Assembly (NCBI GenBank): GCA_028288875.1 | Contig: JAQGHK010000266.1 | Coordinates: 1-11,016, forward strand | DNA: 11,016 nucleotides | Origin: Phycisphaerales bacterium | GTDB lineage: Bacteria > Planctomycetota > Phycisphaerae > Tepidisphaerales > Tepidisphaeraceae | Direction: 5' to 3' | In this document: positions 5,343 to 11,016 of the stretch, in pieces | Layout: every line of letters begins with the position of its first letter | Position numbering within the stretch: position 1 is the stretch's first letter | The notes under the pieces: model-generated | The model's input: only the letters and a program-made list of their open reading frames with translations | Told to the model about the DNA's origin: nothing | Database searches by the model: none | Program-made: the position numbers and the translations under genes

Positions 5343-6554
5343 CTACTTGCCGTCCACGAAGACCGTTTTGATCGCGTCCAGGTATCCGTAGCCGTTGACG
5401 TTGTCCGGCTGGAGGTAGCTGGTTTCGGTCCATTCGTTCCAACTGTTGATCGTAATGAGCGGGGCTTGGTGCGGGTGGGCATCGACAAAGTCTCGCGCCA
5501 TGCGGAGGCCTTTGGCGAGGTTCTCGGGCGTGTTGTTGCGGACCTGCGGGCTGGAGGTCGTGCGCGGGCTGTTGTCCCAGCCGATGGTGATGTGCGGGTA
5601 ATAGGGAATGTCGAAGGTCTTGCCAATGCGGTCCCACTCGGCCTGGGCCTTGGTCAACAGGTTCAGGTAGTCGTCGTTCGGATTCATGTAGTGGACGAAC
5701 TGGTAGTGGCTGGCGCTGGTGAAGCCGAGCTTTGTGACAAAGGTGTTGTCCGGTCGCACGTCATTGCCGGCATCGAACCCGCTGTAGTTGATTTTCTGCG
5801 AGGTCAGGGTGTATTGCAGATCGAGCCCGGGGAAGCCGGCCTTTTTCGTCTCGTCGGTGAACCACTGCAGCGCGTCGGCCGTCTGCTGCACGCCGCCGAG
5901 GCCGGCGATGAGGTTCGGCACGTCGTAGATCATGAAGACTGGCTTGCCGTCAATTTTGTAATACTGCGGCAGCTTGAAATACTTTTCGATATTGCGCCGG
6001 CAGACCTTCTCAAACTCATCGCGATTCACGCGGCCGGTCCAGATGACGTTGCCGTCGTGAATTTTGTTCAGGCGCGTGTCCCAGGCGTCCGTCACGTCGT
6101 GGTTGGCCCACATGAGATAGAACTTCATCTTGTCGCGGTTGTCGGCTTTGAGGAAACCGTTATCCAGCGTGGTTTCCATGAACGGCCGGCCGTCGTACCA
6201 GTACCAATCGAAGATGAAGACATTCACCCCGTGCTTGGTGGCCTCGTTGATTTCCATCGACATCACGGCCGGATCAGCCTCATTGATAGCGCCCCAGAGC
6301 GGCTTGCGGTTCCAGTAGTGGCCGGGATTACGCTGCTGCATCGTCGTGACGGTCTCCCACTCCCCGTTGCCGGCGGGCCAGAAGGGGCGGAGGCGGGGAT
6401 CGTCGTTGGCATAGGCGGGATAGAGGAACGCGGCGACATCGTACTTCCTGGCGGGCGCCGTCGGCTGCTGAGCGAAAGCAGCCTGGGCGGCGAGCGCGGC
6501 GATCGAAATGCTCAGGGCGATGATCCGGCTGAAGCTATGCATCTGCGTGTTCAT
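5343..6554 (-). CDS. Exported GH99/WbsX-like glycoside hydrolase
   Basis: The 403-residue protein begins with a signal peptide (MNTQMHSFSR, hydrophobic stretch about 11-27, likely cleavage after FAQ at about 29). The mature part has the motifs of the GH99-like/WbsX group: AAFLYPAYANDDPR (41-54), GNGEWE (62-67), PLWGAINEADPAVM (85-98), GVNVFIFDWYWYDG (109-122), MKFYLMWANHD (143-153), GKPVFMIYDVPNL (203-215) and ITINSWNEWTETSYLQPD (367-384). GH99 proper acts on alpha-mannosides from inside the chain; WbsX-type domains occur in polysaccharide clusters. The signal peptide favours a periplasmic or secreted glycosidase over a transferase; substrate unknown. E376 and acidic residues in the DWYWYDG region are candidates for catalysis. 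The ATG at 6554 is chosen for the signal peptide; a GTG at 6605 and an ATG at 6542 are in frame, and none has a clear Shine-Dalgarno. It is divergent from the alpha/beta hydrolase gene. Confidence 0.85.
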   Translation of the reverse strand: MNTQMHSFSRIIALSISIAALAAQAAFAQQPTAPARKYDVAAFLYPAYANDDPRLRPFWPAGNGEWETVTTMQQRNPGHYWNRKPLWGAINEADPAVMSMEINEATKHGVNVFIFDWYWYDGRPFMETTLDNGFLKADNRDKMKFYLMWANHDVTDAWDTRLNKIHDGNVIWTGRVNRDEFEKVCRRNIEKYFKLPQYYKIDGKPVFMIYDVPNLIAGLGGVQQTADALQWFTDETKKAGFPGLDLQYTLTSQKINYSGFDAGNDVRPDNTFVTKLGFTSASHYQFVHYMNPNDDYLNLLTKAQAEWDRIGKTFDIPYYPHITIGWDNSPRTTSSPQVRNNTPENLAKGLRMARDFVDAHPHQAPLITINSWNEWTETSYLQPDNVNGYGYLDAIKTVFVDGK

Positions 6555-6741
6555 ACCGGCTAGGGAAGGGGCCGGCCAGAGGATGGCGCATTTTGCGGGC
6601 GGCACTTTGGGGTGGCCGTAAACGCATCCGGCTGGCCAAACTCAGCGGGCTGTTGCACTGAGCGATCGCTTGCGTACGTTACGCGGCATTCCACACTCGC
6701 TTCCAAATCCAAACGTGGACGCTTCACTCACAAGGGGACTC
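6555..6741. promoter_or_regulatory. Divergent intergenic region between two exported enzymes
   Basis: This 187-bp gap must hold promoters for the GH99-like gene (minus) and the alpha/beta hydrolase gene (plus). I see no clear -35/-10 pair. It contains GCGATCGC at 6662-6669 and TGCGTACGTTACGC around 6671, both short palindromic sequences. Confidence 0.4.
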
Positions 6742-7653
6742 ATGATTCGAATGCTTTTCGCCGTGGTGGTTGTTTCGGTTGCCGCTTCGTTCAGTCAGGC
6801 CCAGCCAGCGCTGCCGGCGGGCTTTGAATCGAAGATGGTCCATAGCCCTGAAGGGGCGGACATCTTCGTGCGCTGGGGCGGCCGTGGCCCCGTGGCGGTG
6901 CTTATTCACGGGTACGCGGAGAACAGCGACTCGTGGGCGCCGTTGGCTGCAGACCTGATGAAGGATCACACCGTCGTCGTTCCCGATCTTCGCGGCATCG
7001 GAAAATCGTCCAAGCCCGACGGCGGCTACGACAAGAAAACGCAGGCGGGGGACATTCGCGCGGTGGTGACCGGCCTTGGTTATGACAAGACGTTCGTCGT
7101 CGCCCATGACATCGGCAACATGGTGGCTTACGCCTACGCGGCCACGTACCCGGATAAGGTGGAGCGCCTGGTGGTCATGGATGCGCCGATTCCGGGCATC
7201 GAACCGTGGAACGAGATTCTGCTGACGCCGGGCGTCTGGCATTTCAACTTCCACGGGCCCGACGCCGAACGGCTGGTGGCCGGCCGTGAGCGGATCTACC
7301 TGGATCGCATTTGGAATGACTTCACGGGCGATCCTTCCCAGCCGGATGAGGCCACTCGAAACTTCTTCGCCGCGACGTACGCCCAGCCGGGCGGGATGCG
7401 GGCAGGGTTCGCGCAGTTCGCGGCGTTTGCCCAGGACGCCAAGGACAACAAAGTGTTCCAGCAGGTCAAACTGACGATGCCCGTATTGGCGGTCGGCGGC
7501 GAGAAATCATTCGCCGGAACGCAGGCCAAGATCATGCGCAACGTGGCGACCCACGTTCAGGAGGCGATCGTCGAAGGCTCCGGGCACTGGCTGATGGAAG
7601 AGCGGCCCGCGCAGACCGTGAAGCTGATTCGTGACTTCCTCGACGCTCGGTAA
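6742..7653 (+). CDS. Exported alpha/beta hydrolase (epoxide hydrolase/dehalogenase-like)
   Basis: The 303-residue protein has a signal peptide (hydrophobic 4-18, likely cleavage after SQA at about 20), so it acts outside the cytoplasm. The alpha/beta hydrolase fold is clear: the oxyanion-hole motif LIHGYAENSDSW (54-65), PDLRGIGKSSKPD (81-93), the nucleophile elbow VAHDIGNMVAYAYA (120-133), LVVMDAPIPG (143-152) and the catalytic His in GSGHWLMEERP (279-289; H282). The nucleophile is D123 rather than Ser, which in this superfamily points to epoxide hydrolases and haloalkane or fluoroacetate dehalogenases; the precise substrate cannot be told. The cap domain is about 155-240. The ATG at 6742 follows AAGGGG (4 bases); in-frame sequence back to 6670 lacks a better start and would bury the signal peptide. 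A palindromic repeat follows the stop by 12 bp. Confidence 0.88.
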   Translation: MIRMLFAVVVVSVAASFSQAQPALPAGFESKMVHSPEGADIFVRWGGRGPVAVLIHGYAENSDSWAPLAADLMKDHTVVVPDLRGIGKSSKPDGGYDKKTQAGDIRAVVTGLGYDKTFVVAHDIGNMVAYAYAATYPDKVERLVVMDAPIPGIEPWNEILLTPGVWHFNFHGPDAERLVAGRERIYLDRIWNDFTGDPSQPDEATRNFFAATYAQPGGMRAGFAQFAAFAQDAKDNKVFQQVKLTMPVLAVGGEKSFAGTQAKIMRNVATHVQEAIVEGSGHWLMEERPAQTVKLIRDFLDAR

Positions 7654-7665
7654 GTCGGCAGTGTT

Positions 7666-7720
7666 GTACGGTTGGGCACTGCCCACCATCGGGGCCGACG
7701 GTGGGCAGTGCCCAGCCTAC
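7666..7720. repeat. Palindromic repeat with core GGGCACTGCCCACC / GGTGGGCAGTGCCC
   Basis: A perfect 14-bp inverted repeat (7674-7687 with 7700-7713) extends outward through 7670-7673/7714-7717 with one G-T pair, and to GTA/TAC at 7666-7668/7718-7720 past a one-base bulge. The 12-base centre can itself fold (TCGG/CCGA). It begins 12 bp after the stop of the alpha/beta hydrolase. It is a better-preserved relative of the copy at 5279-5330, so it behaves as a dispersed intergenic element; it may also stop transcription. Confidence 0.8.
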
Positions 7721-7793
7721 GCAGGGATGGTCCGACGGGCCAACATCAACAAGCGATTACGGTCCATTCAGTTCCTGTCGTTGTAGATATCCG

Positions 7794-7805
7794 CCGCCAT
7801 GGCGG
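7794..7805. repeat. CCGCCATGGCGG palindrome
   Basis: This perfect 12-bp palindrome lies 69 bp upstream of the lipoprotein start. ATATCCGC occurs on its left flank (7787-7794) and again at about 7820-7827. It could be an operator for the following gene; nothing more supports this. Confidence 0.3.
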
Positions 7806-7873
7806 ACCGAGCGGGGCTAATATCCGCGTCGTCGTCGTGTTTTCACGCGTCGGCGGATCGTGGAGGCAACGCT

Positions 7874-8362
7874 ATGAACACGCGACAGATGCTACAGTTC
7901 GCCTCACGCGCCCGAGACCGTGCCACGGGGATGATCCTGTTGCTGGCCGGCTGCGGGATGGTGGGGTGCGGCCCGACGCACACCGCTGGCACCCGCGGCA
8001 CGGCGGCTAAGGATTTGTCGATCCTTTCGATTCCGCAGTTGCCGGCGGTGGTTCCCCTTCGGATCGAGACGATCCAATTTGACGGCGCGGGGGAGGCGTA
8101 CCAGGTCGGGAAGAGCCGCGACTTTTACCTGCTGCCGCGCGATCACACCGCCTCGTTCACGTTCAAGGCCATCATCCCCGGCGAAGCCGGCATTCCCGGT
8201 TGGCTGGTGCCCCAAGGCGCTTTGACCTTCCCCGGCCCGAAGGACATCCCGCTGGGCGAGATGACGGCCGGCAAAACGTATGAGCTGGCGTTCCCGCAGG
8301 AAGGCTTCGACAAACTCATGGAGACCGGCAGACTGTCGCTGGTGCGGGAAAAGGGAAAATGA
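7874..8362 (+). CDS. Predicted lipoprotein of unknown function
   Basis: The 162-residue protein has a long basic N-terminus (R4, R12, R14, R16), a hydrophobic stretch about 20-31 and the lipobox-like LLAGC (23-27), with C27 the likely lipidated residue; a second Cys at 32 lies in VGCG. The remainder, about 50-162, alternates beta-like segments (PLRIETIQF, SRDFYLLPRD, ASFTFKAIIPG, KTYELAFPQEG) and may form one small beta-sandwich, but I recognise no family. The ATG at 7874 has GGAGG seven bases before and is preferred to an in-frame ATG at 7799, which lies in the palindrome region. It stands alone after the repeat at 7666-7720 and converges on the APH-family gene. The product is expected on the inner face of the outer membrane or the outer face of the inner one. 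Confidence 0.7.
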   Translation: MNTRQMLQFASRARDRATGMILLLAGCGMVGCGPTHTAGTRGTAAKDLSILSIPQLPAVVPLRIETIQFDGAGEAYQVGKSRDFYLLPRDHTASFTFKAIIPGEAGIPGWLVPQGALTFPGPKDIPLGEMTAGKTYELAFPQEGFDKLMETGRLSLVREKGK

Positions 8363-8395
8363 CGAGAGCGGGCGGTTCGGGTTTGGAGTGGCGGC

Positions 8396-8413
8396 GGCTG
8401 GCGGCGGCCAGCC
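8396..8413. terminator. Hairpin between convergent lipoprotein and kinase genes
   Basis: GGCTGGC (8396-8402) and GCCAGCC (8407-8413) form a 7-bp stem with the 4-base loop GGCG in the 115-bp gap between the convergent genes. No T-tract follows on either strand, so a bidirectional terminator is only suggested by position. Confidence 0.35.
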
Positions 8414-8477
8414 TGATCGCCGTTCGCGGCCGTTAGAGCGACACGCGCGAGACGGGCCCCGGGGAAGGGAAGATCGG

Positions 8478-9422
8478 TTAATCGACTAAGTCGAGGGACT
8501 GCGCGGACCGGCGCAACGCCTCGAATCGCCATTTGGCGCGGCCGACGGTGTACTGCGGGTTTTCGCCGAGCCAGCGGAACTGGTGGAACAAGCGGGCGAT
8601 GGCCAGGCGGCGGGCGAAGGCGGCGGGCGGAGCGGTGGGCCAGCGCGCGTGTGAATAGGTGTGTTCACAGGCCGTGACAACCGCGGTGGGCCAGTTGTCG
8701 GTCATGCTGGCGAGGTCTTCTTCGCCGGCGCCGACGCTGGCGGATTCCCAATCGACGGGCCAGACGTGTTCGCCGTGGACGAGGACGTTCTGCGGAAACA
8801 GTTCGCCGTGGATGAGAGTGCGGGGCGCGTGGAGCAGGTCGGGGAGGACACCTTCGGCACGCTTGGATAACGCCTCAAGCCACGGAAACTCGGCCCGCAC
8901 CGGCTCGGCGAAACGGACGGCCCGGACGACCCATCGCTGGAAATAGGCCGCAGTGCGTTGGCTGATCCATTCTGGTTCGAATTCTTGGAGCGATCTTTCC
9001 TGCTCGGCATGGAAATGGCCAAGCCATTTGGCGAGTCTGACGGCGTAAGCATCGGGCTCTTTGGTCAGCGTCCATCGGGAGTGCTCGTCGAGGCATTCCA
9101 GGAAGAGCCAGGTGTCGCCGTCATCGTCCACCGATTCGCCGTAGCAGGTGGCCGTGGTCATCTGGGAGTGGCGCAGGACGCGCTGGTACACTTCGGCTTC
9201 ATAGACCACGCCATTTTTGTGGCCGTGGGAATCGTAGGAAGACCCGCGGCCTCGCTTACAGAACAGGCGAATGGGGATTTCATCCGCAGTCACGCAGGCC
9301 AAGATCCATGTGGCGAACGAGCTGGCATAGGCGTTCGGCCGGACCTCAATCACTCTGAGGCCGGGGGCCCACGCTTCGCGAGCGATCGCTTGACGCGCCA
9401 TGCGCTGTGCGGTTTCGATCAT
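8478..9422 (-). CDS. Aminoglycoside phosphotransferase (APH)-family kinase-like protein
   Basis: The 314-residue protein has the protein-kinase-like layout of the APH family. K56 in RLFCKRGRG is a candidate ATP lysine. E75 or E77 in YEAEVYQ may be its salt-bridge partner. WLFLECLDEH (105-114) forms the hinge, LAKWLGHFHAE (130-140) is typical, then TLIHGELFPQNVLV (202-215) and WPVDWESASVGAGEEDLA (221-238), equivalent to the catalytic and metal-binding loops. The catalytic position usually reads HGD; here it is HGE (205-207), as in some APH-like subgroups. The substrate is unknown: members act on antibiotics, sugars, choline or small metabolites, so no resistance should be inferred. The ATG at 9422 is preceded by AAAGG at a suitable distance; the upstream TTG at 9425 is unlikely. 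The EamA gene is divergent, 222 bp away. Confidence 0.8.
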   Translation of the reverse strand: MIETAQRMARQAIAREAWAPGLRVIEVRPNAYASSFATWILACVTADEIPIRLFCKRGRGSSYDSHGHKNGVVYEAEVYQRVLRHSQMTTATCYGESVDDDGDTWLFLECLDEHSRWTLTKEPDAYAVRLAKWLGHFHAEQERSLQEFEPEWISQRTAAYFQRWVVRAVRFAEPVRAEFPWLEALSKRAEGVLPDLLHAPRTLIHGELFPQNVLVHGEHVWPVDWESASVGAGEEDLASMTDNWPTAVVTACEHTYSHARWPTAPPAAFARRLAIARLFHQFRWLGENPQYTVGRAKWRFEALRRSAQSLDLVD

Positions 9423-9644
9423 CAATGACGCCTTTGCTGTAGGGCTCGATCCGGCATCGAGGACGTGCGGGCCGTCCTTCTTGAAGTGCCTGACTTCAAT
9501 GCATGGGCGAATCTACTGGCGCTGAATGACCGCAAGATGACGCAGAACAACAGACGCGGCGATCGCGATAGGAAATGCGAGGCGCATCATTTTCGCGTCA
9601 TCTTGGGGCGACTAGTGTTACGGTGGGCGACAAGGAGCACGACC
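9423..9644. promoter_or_regulatory. Divergent gap between the kinase-like and EamA genes
   Basis: This 222-bp gap separates two divergent genes. An open frame from 9465 runs into the EamA gene, but its product is polar and unlike the family, so I treat it as non-coding. I see no clear promoter or operator beyond scattered GC-rich repeats. Confidence 0.4.
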
Positions 9645-10082
9645 ATGTTCGAACAACGGTGGCTGATGTATGCGATCCTCTCGGCACTGTCGGCGTCGAT
9701 GGTGGGCATCTTCGGCAAGTTCGGGATGAAAGAGGTCGATTCGACGCTGGCCACGGTGGTGCGCAGCATCGTGATGACGGTGTTTCTGATCGCGGCGGGG
9801 CTGGTGCTGGGCGCGTCGTCCAAGCTGGGGACGCTGCACCCCAAGGCGATGCTGGCCATCATCCTTTCCGGTGTGGCGGGGGCGGTGTCGTGGCTGTTTT
9901 ACTTCAAGGCGATTCAGGTCGGCACGGTGTCGCAGGTGGCGCCGATCGACAAGCTGAGCATGCCGCTGGCCGTGGTGCTGGCGGTGATCATCCTGGGCGA
10001 TCGGCCGACGTGGGTGAACTGGACGGGCATTCTGCTGATCGCCGGCGGGGCGTATCTGGCGTCGATCCCGCGGCCGCATTGA
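9645..10082 (+). CDS. Single-EamA-domain membrane protein (DMT superfamily)
   Basis: The 145-residue protein is almost wholly membrane-embedded: hydrophobic segments at about 8-26, 35-56, 68-88, 95-118 and 123-141, i.e. five helices. It carries features of one EamA repeat: the start SALSASMVGIFGKFG (13-27) and FYFKAIQVGTVSQVAPIDKL (85-104), followed by IILGDRPTW (115-123) and GGAYL (134-138). Full-length EamA transporters have two repeats and about 300 residues; this is the half-size type (COG2510-like), expected to work as a dimer. Substrate unknown; the superfamily moves metabolites, amino acids and drugs. The ATG at 9645 has AAGGAG seven bases before, an excellent ribosome site, and gives the family length. 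It precedes the ABC exporter gene by 146 bp on the same strand. Confidence 0.88.
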   Translation: MFEQRWLMYAILSALSASMVGIFGKFGMKEVDSTLATVVRSIVMTVFLIAAGLVLGASSKLGTLHPKAMLAIILSGVAGAVSWLFYFKAIQVGTVSQVAPIDKLSMPLAVVLAVIILGDRPTWVNWTGILLIAGGAYLASIPRPH

Positions 10083-10228
10083 AAGACAAAAACAGGCCGG
10101 AATGAGGCTGTACGGGCGATATGGCGGGATCGCATCGCGTGCGGTTCACGCGGTAGGGCTGAGTCGCATAGGATGTAGGAGTGGGCCGCGGGCTCATTTC
10201 GGTGTCATTCGTGCGAAGCAGGTCGGCC
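10083..10228. other. Intergenic gap before the ABC exporter
   Basis: This 146-bp gap shows no clear terminator for the EamA gene and no clear promoter. The ABC frame stays open for some way upstream of its ATG, with in-frame GTG codons at 10202 and 10211, so a slightly longer protein is possible. Confidence 0.4.
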
Positions 10229-11016
10229 ATGGAAGCGTCTGAGGGATCATCCACATCAACCACGGCCAACGGCCACGCAGCTGCCGCTAGCCCAACGGCT
10301 GCGTCGGGCAAAATGCCTTCGGTTACGGAATCGAAACGATCGAGCCGCGCCCGCTACGCCGCGTATCGGAAGAAGCTGCGCGAGCGAAAGCGCGGCACGC
10401 AGATCGACCCCAGCGTGCCGGCCGCCACCGAGCGCGGCGACAAGCCCCACAAGCCGCGCACGCGGCCGTTCCTCACGCTGCTGACCCAGTTCTGGTCGCA
10501 ATTGCGCGGCCATCATGGCACGCTGGTGCTGCTGCTGATGACGCTGACGGTATCGACACTGCTCGGCCTGGTGCCGCTGTATGGAACGAAGATCGTTTTT
10601 GACAGCGTGCTGAGCGCCAACCCGCTCGCGCCGCACTTGCCGTGGTGGCTGCCGATTCATCTGCCGTCGGATCGGCATCATCTGCTGACGATCGTGGCGA
10701 TCGGCATGGTGGCGCTGGCGGCGCTCTCGGAAGGCTTCGGATTATGGAGCCGGTGGCAGGCCACGCGGATGACCAAGCGCGTGCAGGTCTCCGTGCGCCG
10801 GCGGGTGTTTGATCACGCCGTTCGCCTGCCGCTGCACCGCGTGTATGAACTCAAGAGCGGCGGCGTAGCGTCGATCCTGCGTGAAGACGCCGGCGGCGTG
10901 GCGGACCTCGTTTTTTCCATGATCTACAACCCGTGGCGGGCGATCATTCAGCTCATCGGCAGCCTGATCATCCTGGCCACGGTCGACTGGCGGCTGCTGC
11001 TCGGCTCGCTGGCGCT
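10229..11016 (+). CDS. ABC exporter, N-terminal transmembrane part (runs off the window)
   Basis: The frame stays open from the ATG at 10229 to the window end, giving 262 residues of an incomplete protein. Residues 1-85 are a polar cytoplasmic extension, Ser/Thr/Ala-rich then strongly basic (SKRSSRARYAAYRKKLRERK at 35-54). Transmembrane helices follow at about 98-122 (VLLLMTLTVSTLLGLVPLYG), 152-172 and 230-252. The segment RMTKRVQVSVRRRVFDHAVR (180-199), then LPLHRVYELKSGGVASILRED (200-220), matches the first intracellular loops of type IV ABC exporters such as MsbA-like lipid flippases; the ATP-binding domain should lie beyond the window. Substrate cannot be told. The ribosome site is modest (AGG six bases before), and M29 at 10313 is an alternative start. 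Confidence 0.8.
   Translation, partial: MEASEGSSTSTTANGHAAAASPTAASGKMPSVTESKRSSRARYAAYRKKLRERKRGTQIDPSVPAATERGDKPHKPRTRPFLTLLTQFWSQLRGHHGTLVLLLMTLTVSTLLGLVPLYGTKIVFDSVLSANPLAPHLPWWLPIHLPSDRHHLLTIVAIGMVALAALSEGFGLWSRWQATRMTKRVQVSVRRRVFDHAVRLPLHRVYELKSGGVASILREDAGGVADLVFSMIYNPWRAIIQLIGSLIILATVDWRLLLGSLA

Noticed and set aside
5466..6563. A 365-codon plus-strand open frame opposite the GH99-like gene
   Set aside because: It is antisense to a gene with clear motifs and a signal peptide, and its product is Val/Glu/Arg-rich without recognisable domains: a shadow of GC-rich codon use.
6662..6669. GCGATCGC palindromes (also near 9382) as a HIP1-like element
   Set aside because: They are too few, and such octamers arise by chance in GC-rich DNA.
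9465..9644. Extended N-terminus for the EamA protein
   Set aside because: The added 60 residues are polar and unlike the family; the ATG at 9645 has an excellent ribosome site and gives the normal length.
1..11016. CRISPR array, tRNA, rRNA or transposase genes
   Set aside because: I saw no regularly spaced direct repeats, no tRNA-like cloverleaf and no transposase motifs on either strand.

Overview
The window is GC-rich, and its gene content points to a planctomycete-like bacterium. It holds a PEP-CTERM surface protein, a secreted GH99/WbsX-like enzyme, a DinB-fold protein, and dispersed palindromes built on the core GTGGGCACTGCCCAC, which I associate with planctomycete intergenic regions. 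The taxonomic assignment is inference; there is no rRNA or marker gene in the window.

Layout: (1) 140-907, minus strand, a PEP-CTERM secreted protein. (2) 1118-3709, the main point of interest. The two ends of one large restriction-modification gene of the type ISP/type IIG kind lie on the plus strand: the nuclease N-terminus at 1118-1513 and the specificity-end C-terminus at about 3251-3709, the latter with two in-frame TAG stops. Between them, in place of the missing methyltransferase middle, sits a visibly AT-richer cassette of about 1.77 kb. It carries, on the minus strand, a gene for a winged-helix plus TIR protein (1666-2781), a run of strong hairpins (1540-1658), and about 470 bp with no recognisable gene. 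The simplest reading is that a TIR defence gene was inserted into, or replaced the middle of, a restriction gene that then decayed. (3) 3773-4606, a small membrane protein followed by a DUF2726 nuclease-like protein. (4) 4755-5246, a DinB-like protein. (5) 5343-6554 (minus) and 6742-7653 (plus), a divergent pair of exported enzymes: a GH99-like glycosidase and an alpha/beta hydrolase with an Asp nucleophile. (6) 7874-8362, a predicted lipoprotein, convergent with an APH-family kinase (8478-9422, minus). (7) 9645-10082, a single-domain EamA membrane protein, followed by the start of an ABC exporter (10229 to the window edge).

Outside the defence block the genes look like ordinary chromosomal accessory genes with good Shine-Dalgarno sequences and short gaps. 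No tRNA, rRNA, CRISPR array or transposase gene was seen. Imperfect and perfect copies of the palindromic repeat sit just after gene ends, at 5279-5330 and 7666-7720, with a half-copy at 4056-4068. Most functional assignments come from motif recognition only; no database search was run.
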